From Membranipora membranacea (taxonomy: Eukaryota; Bryozoa; Gymnolaemata; Cheilostomatida; Membraniporidae): a stretch of DNA of 64,000 bases. This document shows positions 23,259-36,700 of this stretch, piece after piece. Numbering within the stretch: position 1 is the stretch's first letter; each line of letters opens with the position of its first letter. The translations under genes and the position numbers were made by a program. Below the pieces are notes generated by a model, which saw only the letters and a program-made list of their open reading frames with translations, searched no databases and was not told the origin of the DNA. The DNA lies in the NCBI GenBank assembly GCA_914767715.1, contig OU612070.1, positions 20,076,025 to 20,140,024 of the forward strand, read 5' to 3'.

Positions 23259-25261
23259 AATTATTTTTCAGCTCTCTCTCCTGAAAAATAAAGCTGAATA
23301 CCGTGAGTTAATGTTGGGAGTGAGTCGCTGTCATTGATTCATCCAAATAACTCGGTTCATGTAAATGTACATGATATGTCCAGTCATGAAGTTAGAGACT
23401 CCTTGGTCCAGTCCAGTAATTTAGTCTGTGACTCTTATGGAAGTAATTTTAACAAAAGTTGCAGCTCATAATCATAGAGGTAGTTCTGTACATAGTGAAA
23501 AAGAGTTATCAGGATGGAGAGGGCAATATCAATTGTGACTGAAAACACTAGAGTAGGGGTAGTTCTAAGCTTGGATAATAATTGAATTGAGCAACTAGGC
23601 TAATATTATTTATATTATTGCCAACTAGCTCTCTCCCAAAGCTATGCCCATGTCTACATGTTTATAAGCAGTCTTGGCTGTCCAATCTTTGGTAGTTTCA
23701 TTTTTGGCTATCACTCAACTTCTCAACTCAAGCAGAGAGAGTAAGATACAAAACTCATTGCATGCTTGCAACTCCAGCTGATCATCATGCCTGCCCCATG
23801 CCTTTGCTTGTTTTGTAAAAAGGAATAACAATGAAATAGAGTCAGTTACCCTGGTTTGATAATTATCCTGGGATCAGCAATTCTGGGCACCTTCAATCTT
23901 ACAAATAACAAAGGACCTTATGATTCCTTGCTGACTTCACTTTCCCTGATTTGTTTTCTTCTTACCAAGACTTTTAAGTTTGGTACAACAGACATAACTG
24001 TGCTGATTGTCATTCTGCGCATGCTCAGCTCTGGGCATGAGCTGATCTCTGCAAAATTGAGCCTCGGAATTCCGAAGCCATCTGATTGGCTACCTGCTCT
24101 GGTGACATACTTCCCAGAGCGTGCGGATTTGTTATTAATAGTTATCCTCTCTTGTCGTTATTAGCTGATTTTGATTGACAGTTTATGCAGGGGATATCCC
24201 ATTTCCCCTTTCCAAAGTTGCAATCAGAACCCAAACTAAACTCATTGTTCTTGCACATGCGCGAATTCAAGTCACGCATGATGCATACTTAGCCTTACGA
24301 CACCTGCTTTGTGGTAATGATAACCTAGTTTATCAGTGATCTACATGCCCAGTCAGATCACGAGAGTCAGTATGGCTGATTGTAAATTTTATATAACTTT
24401 CATATTTTACCTGCATTGTTTATTATCTCAACAAGGCTTTACCAAATGAGTAATCCTATTGGATAGTTTGAATTGAGATGTTTGATTGGTCAATATCACA
24501 TGGCGGGTTTAGTAGCTAAAGTTTATGTATTGCAGGTAGAATATTCACTAGGCTTTGTGATTTGCACACAATAAAAAAGATAGACTCTTATGAACTATAA
24601 TGAAAGTTGGCAGAAATGATTTTCAAGAATTAAATTTTTCAGTTGCAAACTTCCAGGATTGAGTTTAATAACCAAGTAAGCTAACAACATCCAATTTTGC
24701 TCTTAACACAATCAGTAATATCAGCCTGGTATTTCTCACTATAGGCATTTTCAAAACCATAATTTAAGTCTATTTTAAGTTGTGTGTAAAAGTTTGCAGT
24801 GAGTGAGTAAATACTTATATTATACTACTAATTAAATAAGTAGTAGTAGTAGCAAGGACTACTAGGACTTGTAACACAACATCTTCCCTGTTACTCCTTG
24901 ATGGTAGCAGTTCTAGCAAGGAGTAGTTACCAGTGAGTGACTGTGAGTGGATAGTTAAATATGAGTGATACTTCATATGCTATCAATGAACTTGATGCTA
25001 TACTCACTGCATATATATATATATATATATATGCTAGTATTCTATAACTCCAGTCTAGTTGTCCATGTAATGTTTTTGTACTAACATTACAATTTACATA
25101 CATGATACTTACTACCTCACTGACTACCAATCTACCGCCATTATTCCATGAATCTCCAAGCATCATTCAAGGGTTAATTCACTGTAACTATTCTATGCCT
25201 ACTTTTCAATATATCTTTGTTATTTTCAGACTTTTCACTAGCTAAAGAATATATCGACGAT
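23259..25261. other. Divergent MNAT1/ZW10 upstream region
   Basis: Two kilobases between the start codons of divergent MNAT1 and ZW10; it should hold both promoters and any 5' UTR introns. A splice acceptor-like TTATTTTCAG ends at 25229, 32 bases before the ZW10 ATG, so ZW10 may have a non-coding first exon. A (TA)n microsatellite lies at about 25010-25032. A 102-codon open frame at 23856-24164 has no recognisable feature. Confidence 0.5.
24016..24263. promoter_or_regulatory. Two near-consensus NRF-1 motifs between MNAT1 and ZW10
   Basis: TGCGCATGCTCA begins at 24016 and, on the minus strand, CGCGCATGTGCA covers about 24252-24263. Each differs by one base from the known NRF-1 consensus YGCGCAYGCGCR. 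NRF-1 sites are common in housekeeping promoters, which fits both flanking genes. Binding is inferred from motif only. Confidence 0.35.
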
Positions 25262-28200
25262 ATGTCTTCTTTTGTTGCTGAGGCCCTTGCGTCAGCAGGT
25301 ATGTGCACACAATTCAGTTTGTACGAACATTATTTTGTTCGCACTAGAATTTACATATAAATAACTAATGCATTTGCGTTTTCACCTATCCAATATAGCT
25401 TTACAATTACCAGTCCATCCTCAATGTCCCACTGTAGTAGTAATCCCGTTGTCTGCTCAGATTGTGTGATCAGCCGTACTGGGTGTGAATAGATGTCTTA
25501 ACTCAGAAAATAAAATAAATATCCTACAAACAAATGATACACACACCGCGAAGAGAACAGGCATCGTTCACACTTTGGAATCCAGTTTAAATGAGGCAAG
25601 TCTTGGGAAAAAACTACATGTTGACTATATCAAGCTCAGTATGATGCAGCCTTTTATATCTATATATCTTAATTCAGGTATTGATGATGGGACACGCTGT
25701 ACACCGGATCTGGATAAACTCACGTCACAGAGCGATGAACTCAAACTAGAGATCATGACTTTCCTCAAGAGTAAATATAAGGACTTTGATGTTTGGCTAG
25801 ATAAGACCTGTGTACTGTATAAGAGATGGGAGCAACTAAATCACCAGCTAACTTCTACCTCCAGCATCATTCAAAATGAGGTAATTAAATCATATCATGT
25901 TAATTAAATCATGCAGACTCTGTGTGTTAATTTAATAAAATGATATGAACATATTTGCTATTCAGTGCCCCCTTTTGGAGCTAATGAGCATACGCTCACA
26001 TTAAGAGTTTCTTATATAATACAACACATATATTTAGTGCACCCTTGTACAATATGATTTTTTGCATCGTTGTATTTTTGTACTCATAAACTGATAAGTT
26101 CACCTTGCTTAAATGTAAACAGAGGTTTCAAATGCGAAAAGCCACTTTTTTGTCCGGACATTGTAGAGGTTGTATATTTTACATTTAACGAAGTGTCAAT
26201 CTTGATGCTGCAACATATATTTCCCCTTTGATTTTGAATGTGTTTGGCTCTTACATGCGTGATTATGGAATATTTGTCAGGTTGATGCTAAATCACAAAC
26301 TCACACTGCTGACTACTCCGGGGTCACCGGTGAACTGGAGAAGGTCACCCATACTCTTTCTATACTGGAGCTGTTGTTAGATATACACAAACTACATCAA
26401 ACTGTAAACGATCAGCTGGCGTGTCAAGACTACGGCCAGGCCAGCTCTGAACTACACAAGATGAAGGAAGCTCTGAGTAAGCTGGAGAAACATCCCGACT
26501 TGGATATCACCAAGGTATAGATTTTGCTACCTCAATCAATGATCAATATAATCCTCATCGATATCACCAAGGTATTGTCTTATCAAGGAGAAGCAGCTTG
26601 GTCCGATGATGATTTCATTGCATCAATGATCAACCTGTTTGGGACCAGCCGAACAATACTACAGAGTGCCCACTGAAATCAAAAACCTCGTCCACTCTGA
26701 CTAGTAAAGTATGAAGATAAACTATATTGGGTAAATCATAATGTTAGTATGCTTGTCATACTGAATACTTGGTCGAATATTCATGTTTGGATAAGCCAGT
26801 AAGATGACTAAGACATTTTTTGCAGGCACTCAGGGTTGAACACACTATGCTCACAGAGACATTGAAACACTCTATGACTGAGGAGTGGAATAAGATTGTC
26901 AAAATCACCCAGCCAGATTCATCCACAAGTGGTGAGTTACTATTATATATGTATTATAATGTGGTCTGTCTGAGATCGTATGACATTGTGTGGTTATAAG
27001 GACATTGGATAGTGAAATTTTGATTTCAACAGTCACCAGGAGAGGACACCACCATACTTTTTGAAGATTGCTTAGCATATTTTACTTTGATCCAAAACAG
27101 CCTGTAGCCAATCAGATTTTCACTTTTTTGCGTACAATGCTCCTGGTTGGCTCACACACATTGCTTTAGTTCTGCCACTGAGTACAATAACCCCTTACCA
27201 CGTTTGTGACATGAGCCAACTTAAGATTGTGAACAGAGTTCCCACAAGAAGCCACTTAGCATTATCGCTATAATTGTCTGTGCGATCAATCTATGTGATA
27301 ATAATAAAATGTTTCTTATTACAGATAAATCATGTATCACTCTGCACATAGTCAGTAATAAGGACAAAGTCTACTTATCTAAGCTGTGTCGAGCCCTTCT
27401 ATCTGCAAGCATGCTGAAAATGAGGCTACGGCCTCTGTCTGAGACTCTCAAGCTGGCGTTTGATTGGATGGTCAATTATCCTGATACAAAAGTCACGGAA
27501 GAGCAGAACGAGCATGAACTTATTCTAAAAATAGAAAAACATAGTAACAGGTATAAAGTGAAAAATATACTCAGTTCAAACATATGTATATAACTATACC
27601 TAGTAACAAGCATACATGTAAATAAGGTGACAAGTAATTATGACATAAACCAAGTTACCACGTCGATACCCTCGATTCTTATAAATCACTCTATCTGGAT
27701 TTGTAGTGTACCAATGGCACCCATCATGGCAAAGATATCCTAACAGTTACATTGACATCATTGGCCTGTCATCATAATAATGTTATTTTTACAGCACTTC
27801 ACCCTCATGGCCAAGTACTGTGTTCAAGTTACTCTACCACCTGATGAAGCCTCTATCTCACCGACTCCTCTCAACATCCGTATCAGAAGAGCGGGGATCC
27901 ACTATACCCACCCTCATGTCAGAGTTTGTGTCAGTGTGTGGTTCTGAACCTATAGACACTGTTATAAGCGGCTGTCTGAGTCCATCTGTACCCACAAATC
28001 AGTCTGACCTTGAGAAATATAAGGATGTCGTTACTGATACCGAAAAAATACAGGTCAGTCACAGCAAACCTTTCAATGCACCTTTTTTTCATGAGTGTTT
28101 ATTGATAAGATATATAATTAAAGTGCAATCGAGTGAGAGAAAGGCAAAGAGATCAAATCTAAATGTAAATAATTTCAGATGCAATATATAAAAAAGCAAG

Positions 28201-31200
28201 GGTCTTGATAGCCTGATGCCTTCTTGCATCCGTGATTAATATGGCATTATCCTCCTAGCCAAATGTATCAGCCATTTCATTAGAAGTGCCGCAATGTAAA
28301 TTTTTATCAGTTTGTTTGTTTTGTTACTTAAGGACTTCTTCCAGAAGATTGGTTTCATTGCTGAAGGTACTACTCCTCTGACAAGCTATATGGGTAATCT
28401 CAACAGCCTGTTTGCTAATAAAAAATGTCAGGAGATTTTATCAGGGGCTCGACGATTGATGAAAGCTGATTTATACAACACTGTAAAACTGCAACCAGGA
28501 GATGACTGCTGTAACTGGTCTTCATTCATAGCCAGGTTATTGTAACTATAAGTTGATGATAACTAAAAATCTCTGAAGCCTGAAGGTTTGAGAAAAAAGC
28601 GACTTTCTTAAAGTCTACATTCTGTAATGAATATTGATTGCACAATCATTTTATATTATCCTCATTATCTGTATCCAGTTTTATCCAATTTGCCTGCATG
28701 TTGGCTTGTTCCTTTTCCATTGATAAGTCAAAGGCTGCCCACAATTCTGAATGCAGGTTAGATCAAACTGGGTCTATTCAGGTCTACTCATCACCATAAT
28801 AAATGTTTGAGTGTAACAGGAGTTGTGCTCTCCTTGACACACAAGTTAAGAGAGAAAACAACTTCAACCATGAATATGAATATATATCAATGACTTTGTT
28901 TCTATCAACTATTGTTTATCACTTTACTTGTACTTTCTAATTCTTCATTTTCAGACCAGATTCAGGGACAGACAGCGGTGATACCACAGATAGTACTAAT
29001 ATACACTCTCAGATGACCAAACTCAGTGAGAATACTCTCAAGTTCCCATCCTGTGCTATCAGGTACAAACATAAAACAAGTTACTAAAATGTGAAGATTA
29101 TTTTACACTTTTATTGGCAGTCTAATCATCACGAAAGTGAATTTTTCCAAAAAGTGCCATTAAAAAGCGGAAATGAATAAAAAGCATAACGGTTAGAATG
29201 AATAATATCTAAAATTTGATAGTATTGATGTGTTTAAGTTTTTGGTTTTGACATTCCGGTATCAACCACCTTCCAACTTGGTCAAAAGATCAATGTCACT
29301 AAGAGCAACCCAGGCAAAGATTGAGTACTTAAACTAATATAGATGTGGCGAATGACTGAAACAAGAACTAACGTATCTTGATTGAAAATATTGTCATTCA
29401 CATGTGTTATTTGTACCAACATCGCATGTGATTTACCGATTGATTTTAATTGTTTATGATAGCGAGACAGTGCTAGAGTTGATGAAGTTGGCACATACTA
29501 TGTTAGAGGAAGCTTGTAACACTACACAGCCCTCGACTAGTTCTCAGATTGTGTACGCTGTACGTAGTATGTTTGAGTTATATACTAGCGTTGTATCAGA
29601 TTATCATAAACAGAGCATCACAGATTTACCTCAGGTCACAGGTAAGATAAAATTAATCTCTGTTTGCTTCCTCTGACTTAACGATAAAAACAGTGTTATT
29701 ATTGGATTTGTCAGCACATTGTTGTCCGTGATTTGCTGCCATCTGGCTAGAACAACTTATTATCTTTTTTTATGTAGTCTTATTTGGTTGACAATATCAT
29801 CGTGGTGACTGGTAGCATGCATCCTTTTCGAATAGAACCAGTGCATTCTCCTTCGTGATTTCTCATATTAATATTGCTATAGTTAAAGCGAAATTTTTAA
29901 CATTATAAAAAAATTCCAAGTGCTGTTTTTTACAAGCATCTTGACATTAAGTAGACATCAGTATGATATGTCTAATAAAAGCTGCCATCTTCATCTTACT
30001 GTCATGATTTTTGTTTCTCGTTTGCAGCACTATATTATAATAACTGTATGTTTCTATCACATCAGTTGATTATGTTAGCCAATCATTACAAAGCTCGTCT
30101 TACTAAAATACTGAGCGATGGAAGCGCTGTAACATTCGTAGACTTAGTACCTTTACTTAGAGCGCTGGGTACTGAGGCTTTCTTAGATCAGATTCAGAAC
30201 CAGAGAGATAATCTGCTGGACTGTCTCAGAGCAGCTGAAGGTATGTCTGTGTGTTCTATAATTTTATAACTTGACTTTGACTTGTTTGTGAGAAAGGATA
30301 GGCCGAAGTAATTCAAACCAACCTGGGTTCAGGTCTTGGTGACCAATAGCACTCAAGCCTTCCATAAAACAAATTTTAATCGGACATCACTGTTCAAAAC
30401 GCCCTGATATACCAGCTTATAGAGCTAACCTGAACTGCTGATGCATGTTGGCTTAGCTACCCACTTTAGGACGGTTTGACCAAAGGTTTGCTGCCTTACG
30501 TGTTTGAAGAATCGATATCGATATCTATTCAACTGCAATGGATCAGAGTGCTCACTATTTTTCATTTGGCAAAACCTTTATATGTTGGGTTTTGTACTTT
30601 TAAATAGATTAAAATTTCTTGATATCAGTATACCTCAGATCAATTACTTTTAACTAAATGAGAAACATTCAGTATCATCATTTCACTTACTAGAACAAAT
30701 ATTAATAGATAATTTGTAAGTGCATTATGATTGGTACTGTAAATTTTAAAAAAACTTTGTGATATTTCATGACCTTAAACTATGTCAAGACCTTGACCTA
30801 TAACCTTAACTTATGTTGTGACCTGATGGTTTTAGGTTTCAAAACGATGGAGATATCCGAGAGATTTGACAGTGCACATCAATCTATTAAGCAGTGTATA
30901 CATCAGCTAAATCATCTCAACAAAGTATGGATAGATGTACTACCAACCTCTAACTTCTGTAAAACTATTGGTGAGTACTGGTTGAGAGACCAGACATAGT
31001 TACTCTGAGCAGGCCTGGGCATCAATGCATTACCTGATGACCTTAATGGCTGAAGGCTGAATTCTCTGAGTGCAGCTCTTATTTTCACTCACTGCCTAAA
31101 TGCTGGTTTTGCGATGTATCACATAAAAAGGCAACCATTTTTGAACTAAGCTGCTCCAAATGATATGTAGCTGTTTTGTTTTTCAAGAGCACTTTTTCCC

Positions 31201-32943
31201 CAGCTGGTAAAACTTGGATAATCATTGTGCAAGTCAGCAAAGTTCAACAAAACAAATTTAAAACCATAAGAACTGTCAAGCAATGAACCACTAAAAAGTA
31301 TGATATAGGCTAACGTATTGCTCTGAAGAACTCCCTTGCATCCCTGCCACAATAATGTAGTATGCAACTTGGAGAGATATTGGTAATTGTTTTGTAGGTC
31401 ACTTATTGGCCTGTGTGATTAAGGAGATGGTTAACTCTGTGACATCGTTAGAGGATATGTCTGCGGATGATACGACTAAACTACACCATCTCATTACTCA
31501 GGTATATGGTCAGCGCACCTGCCTGTGTCTGTTTATCTGTCCGTGGGAACCTCATAGATTATCAGATCTGATACTCTACACCTGTAACTCTATTTTGTAA
31601 AGAAGTAATGCTGCAGCAAGACAAAAAGATAGTGAAAGTCATGATACCCGTTCCCTGTAATTTCATTTTGCAAAAAGAAATCTACAGCACGAGAAACACA
31701 AACAATGAATACCAGTTATATCATAGACTATAGAAATCGTCTCAGGATATAAAAAGTATCAAAACAATTATATGATGTAGTCTCCAGTGGCTGTTTAACA
31801 TGCCTAAAGTTGCAGTTTGAACGTAGCTTTTACATTTATGACGCCGCCATGTGTAAATAATTGACATATTAAGTCAGCAATGCGGTTGATCAAAGTTTAA
31901 TAAGCATTGTTTCTCTATCACCAGGTTCAAGAGGCCGGGCCAGGTTTATTCCCAGGTGACAAATCTACAGCTCTGGGACACGTACACAAACACACAGCCG
32001 GCTGGATCAGGTTTAAGGAGCTCGGTATTGTATTGAACTCCTCCTTACATGATATCGTAGATAGATGGGCTGATGGGAAGGGCCCTCTCGCTGTAGAGTT
32101 TACACCAGAACAGGTAAGTCCTGTAAACTCCCAGTGTGCACATCAATCACGTGATATACTAGTGCGGGTATATCTCTGATCGATAGAGTGAATCAGTTCA
32201 CTTAGCTGGAGTACCATCAGAGGGAATTTGGTGTAACGGCCCGAAGTCAATTTCATGATTTTGGGGCGGGCACATGTCAGGTACTCAAACTAAATTGACT
32301 CTAACGATCAGAGATACGCATGGTAATAGTTAAGTCTCAACGTCAGTGTGCCCAGTTGGTACACTTACCCACACTCAACGACAATATGCACTGACGGCTA
32401 GAAGTGATTGATTGAGGAGCTCGTCAACACACAGGGGTGGTTCATGCTGCAGGGGCATGCCATGCCATGAGCAGGTTGTACTAGAGAAGGCCTCGAAACA
32501 GCGCTTGACTCTGAAGATTTTATGTCGTTAAGTGGTAGTGCACTACTGTATGATGTATCTCAGTGTACAATATCTGTAACCATTACTTTCCCCTGTCATA
32601 ATATTTGAAGTCGCTTATTGATAATTTGCTTGTGACTCTTCACCGTGTAGGAAGAAAACTTTCATTGGGTTTATGTATCCTCAAATCAATGGCCCTAGAA
32701 GAGTGAAGTATTTACAGTAATAAAAAAATTCTCCTCTTCCCGCTCGCCTCAAATGACTAACTTTCATTGTATAAAGACTTCCGCCTCAAGTACAGTCCAT
32801 CCCAAAGCTAGCTAAACTCAAGTTAGTAATTATTCCTCTAGTCCAATAAAAAGTTCATTGCTCTTCTGTAGGTAAAGAACCTGATCAGAGCATTATTTCA
32901 AAACACCGAGAGACGAGCAAACGCTATATCAAAGATTCACTAA
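25262..32943 (+). CDS. ZW10: ZW10 kinetochore and membrane-tethering protein
   Basis: Fourteen exons: 25262-25298, 25678-25880, 26281-26514, 26826-26931, 27325-27550, 27795-28053, 28333-28535, 28955-29062, 29463-29641, 30028-30240, 30836-30970, 31398-31501, 31925-32113, 32872-32943. They join in phase to 755 residues; human ZW10 has 779. Seen: N-terminus MSSFVAEALASAG; SLFANKKCQEIL; FVDLVPLLRALGTEAFL; DRWADGKGPLAVEF; and a C-terminus NLIRALFQNTERRANAISKI. All correspond to conserved ZW10 segments. Family knowledge: ZW10 with ROD and Zwilch forms the RZZ complex that brings dynein and Mad1/Mad2 to unattached kinetochores, and with NAG/RINT1 forms an ER tether for Golgi vesicles. The protein is mostly helical, with no membrane segment. 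A decayed copy of the exon 3 donor lies 57 bases inside the following intron. Confidence 0.95.
25943..26055 (-). repeat. SINE tail fragment (same family as 40210-40480)
   Basis: TGATATGAACATATTTGCTATTCA followed by GCCCCCTTTTGG and a TTAGTGCACCC/TTGTAC end align with 40210-40325. The tRNA-like head seen in the other copies is absent. Lies in ZW10 intron 2. Confidence 0.55.
32171..32316. mobile_element. MITE copy 2, TATCTCTGATCG terminal inverted repeats
   Basis: 146 bp with the best preserved ends: TATCTCTGATCGATAGAGT on the left and an inverted repeat ending in ACTCTAACGATCAGAGATA on the right. Interior matches copy 1 in the same orientation. Lies in the last ZW10 intron, about 60 bases past exon 13. 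Confidence 0.78.
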
Positions 32944-33778
32944 GCAGGTTGGACATTACTAATAATGATGAAAACAATAATAATATTGCCTCAGTATGTA
33001 ATATAATATTTTGTTACAGTACATTTCTATGCATTTAATGTTCTATGGTTTGCACAAACTACTGATCATATGACAAGAGAATTAAAATGATTAATTCTAG
33101 ATTCGTTCAATATAACTGTATATTATTATGGTACTCATGTAAAAAATGGAATGTACTTTTATTACATATGCAAATATTTAATATCATACTGATGCAGATC
33201 TTCCCCCGTTTCGTTGGATTGCATATTATAATGGTAATGATATACTCCACTCATATTTATTTCTGATACCAAATTTGAGTCAGCTATGCAGCTAACTGCC
33301 CGGAATAAATTTCTCAAATTCACAAAACATTATCACTGTTATATTTAAAAACAATTTATTTGGGTGAGAATTGTTTGAGAAGAGTTCCTTTGTAAAATTT
33401 AATAATTTTTTTATTAATTTTGGTGCATCAAAATATGCAGAATCCTTGCACTTGGGGACATACTGATAACAAATGCCCAGGGTGTGCTATTATTAGGGTT
33501 ATCTCAGATATACACATTGCCATAGAATCAACAAACCACCGGAGCTTCCATTATCCCCCTCCGTGGTGTTTACACTTAAACTGTAGAGCAGTTAGTGATA
33601 AGGCATGAGAATTCACCATATGGTCCCAACATCATAACATAGCCTCAAGTCCTTACAATTAATGGGGAGGGGTATCAGAATTCATATCCAGCACAAGGAT
33701 TTCTTGTTTGAGCCTTAGGCTATCTATACTCTGCCTCCTGAAAGAGAATATGCAGTTTAGCACCATGCTATAGGCAGT
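32944..33778. other. ZW10 3' flank and receptor kinase upstream region
   Basis: Only 835 bases separate the ZW10 stop from the receptor kinase ATG. An AATAAA at 33304-33309 could end the ZW10 transcript. A 62-codon open frame at 33420-33608 shows no recognisable feature. The promoter of the receptor kinase gene is presumably here. Confidence 0.5.
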
Positions 33779-36700
33779 ATGGTCTGGGTTTTCACAACTT
33801 TACAACTATTCTTATTTATATCAGTATGTAGCGTCGTTTTGTGTCAGACTTTCAAGACTAATAGTTCTGTAGAAGTTGAAGCCTATCTCAACGCTACCCT
33901 CGCTGATAACTCTCAGGTATGTACCTTCTTTTATATAACTCAGTTACCTTTTTCATAACCCCTGACCCCGCATACTACAGTTGTCACTTTATTGCTTGTT
34001 AGTGAATGGCGGTATATATACAGCAAATGCTCACAAGATAAGGATGTAGGGCACTCAAGCGGTTATCAAGGATGTTTTGATGGCGCGTAATATCACAAAA
34101 CATAAGAAAGCTGTCAAGAAAGCTGAATTGTTGAGAAAGCTGCTATAGACAACTATATAGTTGTTGATGCAATAATACTGTTGTGTTAATACTTAATACC
34201 CATACAATCAGCAGTTGTGTAGGGGGATTTCCAATCATTGAGTTGTGTTTTTTGTTGCCCAGTAGTAAAGCCAGAGGCTGTTTATCAGCGTTATTTGTAT
34301 GAAAGTGAAAGAATCAGGTTTTTGGTATCATTCTAGAGTTCTCAGTCTAATTTAGAAAACTGCCATAATTTTCATGGTGTAACAACATATGGCGCAGTTA
34401 CAACTGATTTTCACTCAAAGTTGAGATATAATGGTACTAAAAAGGTACTATTTTTACGATAATATATCCAAAATAGTAACTTTTTGTACTCCTTCACAAT
34501 AACTTTAAGGATAACTCACACTAAGCCACTGGTCTCTATCCTCAATGATGGGAACAAACATATGGCACACTTCATCTTAGATAATAATAAGTGATAAGAA
34601 GTTGTCACTATGAATGTCACCTGTCACGACATGTCAGTATTGTGGTCCCATGTATCTGTAACATCAGTGATAAGATGTGCGACAAATCTGGTCAAGACAT
34701 GAGAGAAAGGCGGGAGAAAATAATTTGATGCTGGTCAACAAAGAGCGCTGCCAATTTAAGAATTTATTGTGGTTTGTGTTCACCTGTCATATATATATAA
34801 GTTTTATTTGCATTCACCATGATCCGAAGATGTGCTCCATGATAGGCAAAAAATACTACAACACAAAATAAAATCATGGGAATGTTTGGTTAAAGTAGTT
34901 GATTTGCATTTCCTTGCATTTGGCCTTTCATTGATGTTACTAATATAATGGAGATGCATATCTAATTTTCATATTTTGAATATTTTAAGGTAGTGAATTC
35001 AACTATAGTATTGGATATAGTTGAGGATAAATTCAGATACAGCGTGATAAAAATCCTACAGTCCGGCACAATATACCTCATCAAATACGAGAGGAACAAG
35101 AAGGAATACTACATCCAGAAGTTTACCTTGGTAAGTAATATCATTTTTTCAATCACATAATAGTTTTTACACAATTCCATAATAGCTGTTGGGTGAATAA
35201 AAATAGCTGCAGTTCTGCATATGGAAGCATAACAAAATGAGTTTTGGCGGAATGTGTTTGTGATGTGATTTCTTTTACATGTCCTGTAGCATTAGATTTA
35301 TGTTTAAGATTCCACACATTCTATGTACCCTATTTGCGGGTGGAAAAGTTTTATGGCAGCTAACATTATGTCACCCCAAAGCTAGCTAACTAAAATTTGT
35401 ATCACTAATTGGGTATGTGTATGACTTATAATATTTTGAATATATTACAGCCTGTAAATCAAACAATCCAGTCCCCTTTTGACAAGCCATGTTTCGGAGA
35501 TGAGGCAGTCATATTCTGGCAGAATGGTACGCATCATATTCTGCCATATGCTTTGGGTAAGTAGGGTTGTAACATTCTATATTCTGTTTCAGTTGTACCA
35601 ATAATATTAATATTGTTTGATGAAACTAAGTTAGCTCTAGGGTCAAGATTGTGCTATTATAGATCTGCCACCCACATCGACTGAGATTTTATGTCATCAA
35701 CTTTCATACATCAAGTCTATGAGTAACATACTATTGAAAAGTAATAACCATCAGGAAATCGATGAGACAATAGGAAATACTTTGAATGTGTATATTCTGA
35801 TTTCAATGTTAATTTTAGTTGTCAAATGCCATTTTTGGTGAAAAACTAGTTCTCAATGAAGTTGTCTTCCCCTTACCATTTAACCCAATATATCTATTTA
35901 TGGAAAAATGAAAATAAACACTCGGTATTCGATAGCAATAAATGTTATTGGTTGAATTTCTTTTCCTCAGACAATGTGAAGGTTGACTACGGTAAAACAT
36001 CGGTAAAAGTAATCAGAAATTACTCAGTAGGAGAGGTGGAAGTGTTTGATCTGTTAGTGAATGTAAGCAGCGGATTTTCCAGTAAGTAGAGCAATCTTCC
36101 ATTTTAAAAGCTGTCATCTTCAGAAAAAATTCCTCAAAACAACCAATTGCCTGGTCATAAAACTAAACGTAAATCTGAAGAACTGAGCCAGCATTGGGCA
36201 AATTTTCAATAGTAAATGAAGGCGATTTTCTCTTAAGTTTTGTATCAAAATAGGGAATTTTTCTCTTCGGGTGTCATTGTATCTGGGGAAATCTTTTCTT
36301 CAACTTTAAATATTCAGTCAAATACTCAGGGAGTCCCTACAATTATCAAGGGTTATTGGTACTTTAGTCTTTTTTCATATTTTTTGTTGAAAGTAAAAGT
36401 CGGAAAACAGAATTTCATGTACTTGCATCTTGATTTCATTGAATGAAAATATTTTGTTGGTCTAATTATACACAGTCAATGATGGAACTGTATATTTAAA
36501 ACAAACATCTATGCAATATGGGAGTTATCCACTATATTTGCTGCTACAGATTACTCTAAACTGGTTGGAACATTTACACTTTGTTACAACCATAATAAAC
36601 ATGTCTTGACAAGCTTTGTTGGTGGGGGATGCAAACTGGGGGGTGGGGTGGGGGTTGTGCCCATGAACAATGATTGTCAAGACATGTTTATTATGGTTGT

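Noticed and set aside
23856-24164. 102-codon plus-strand frame between MNAT1 and ZW10
   Set aside because: No recognisable domain; lies in the shared promoter region and covers NRF-1-like motifs.
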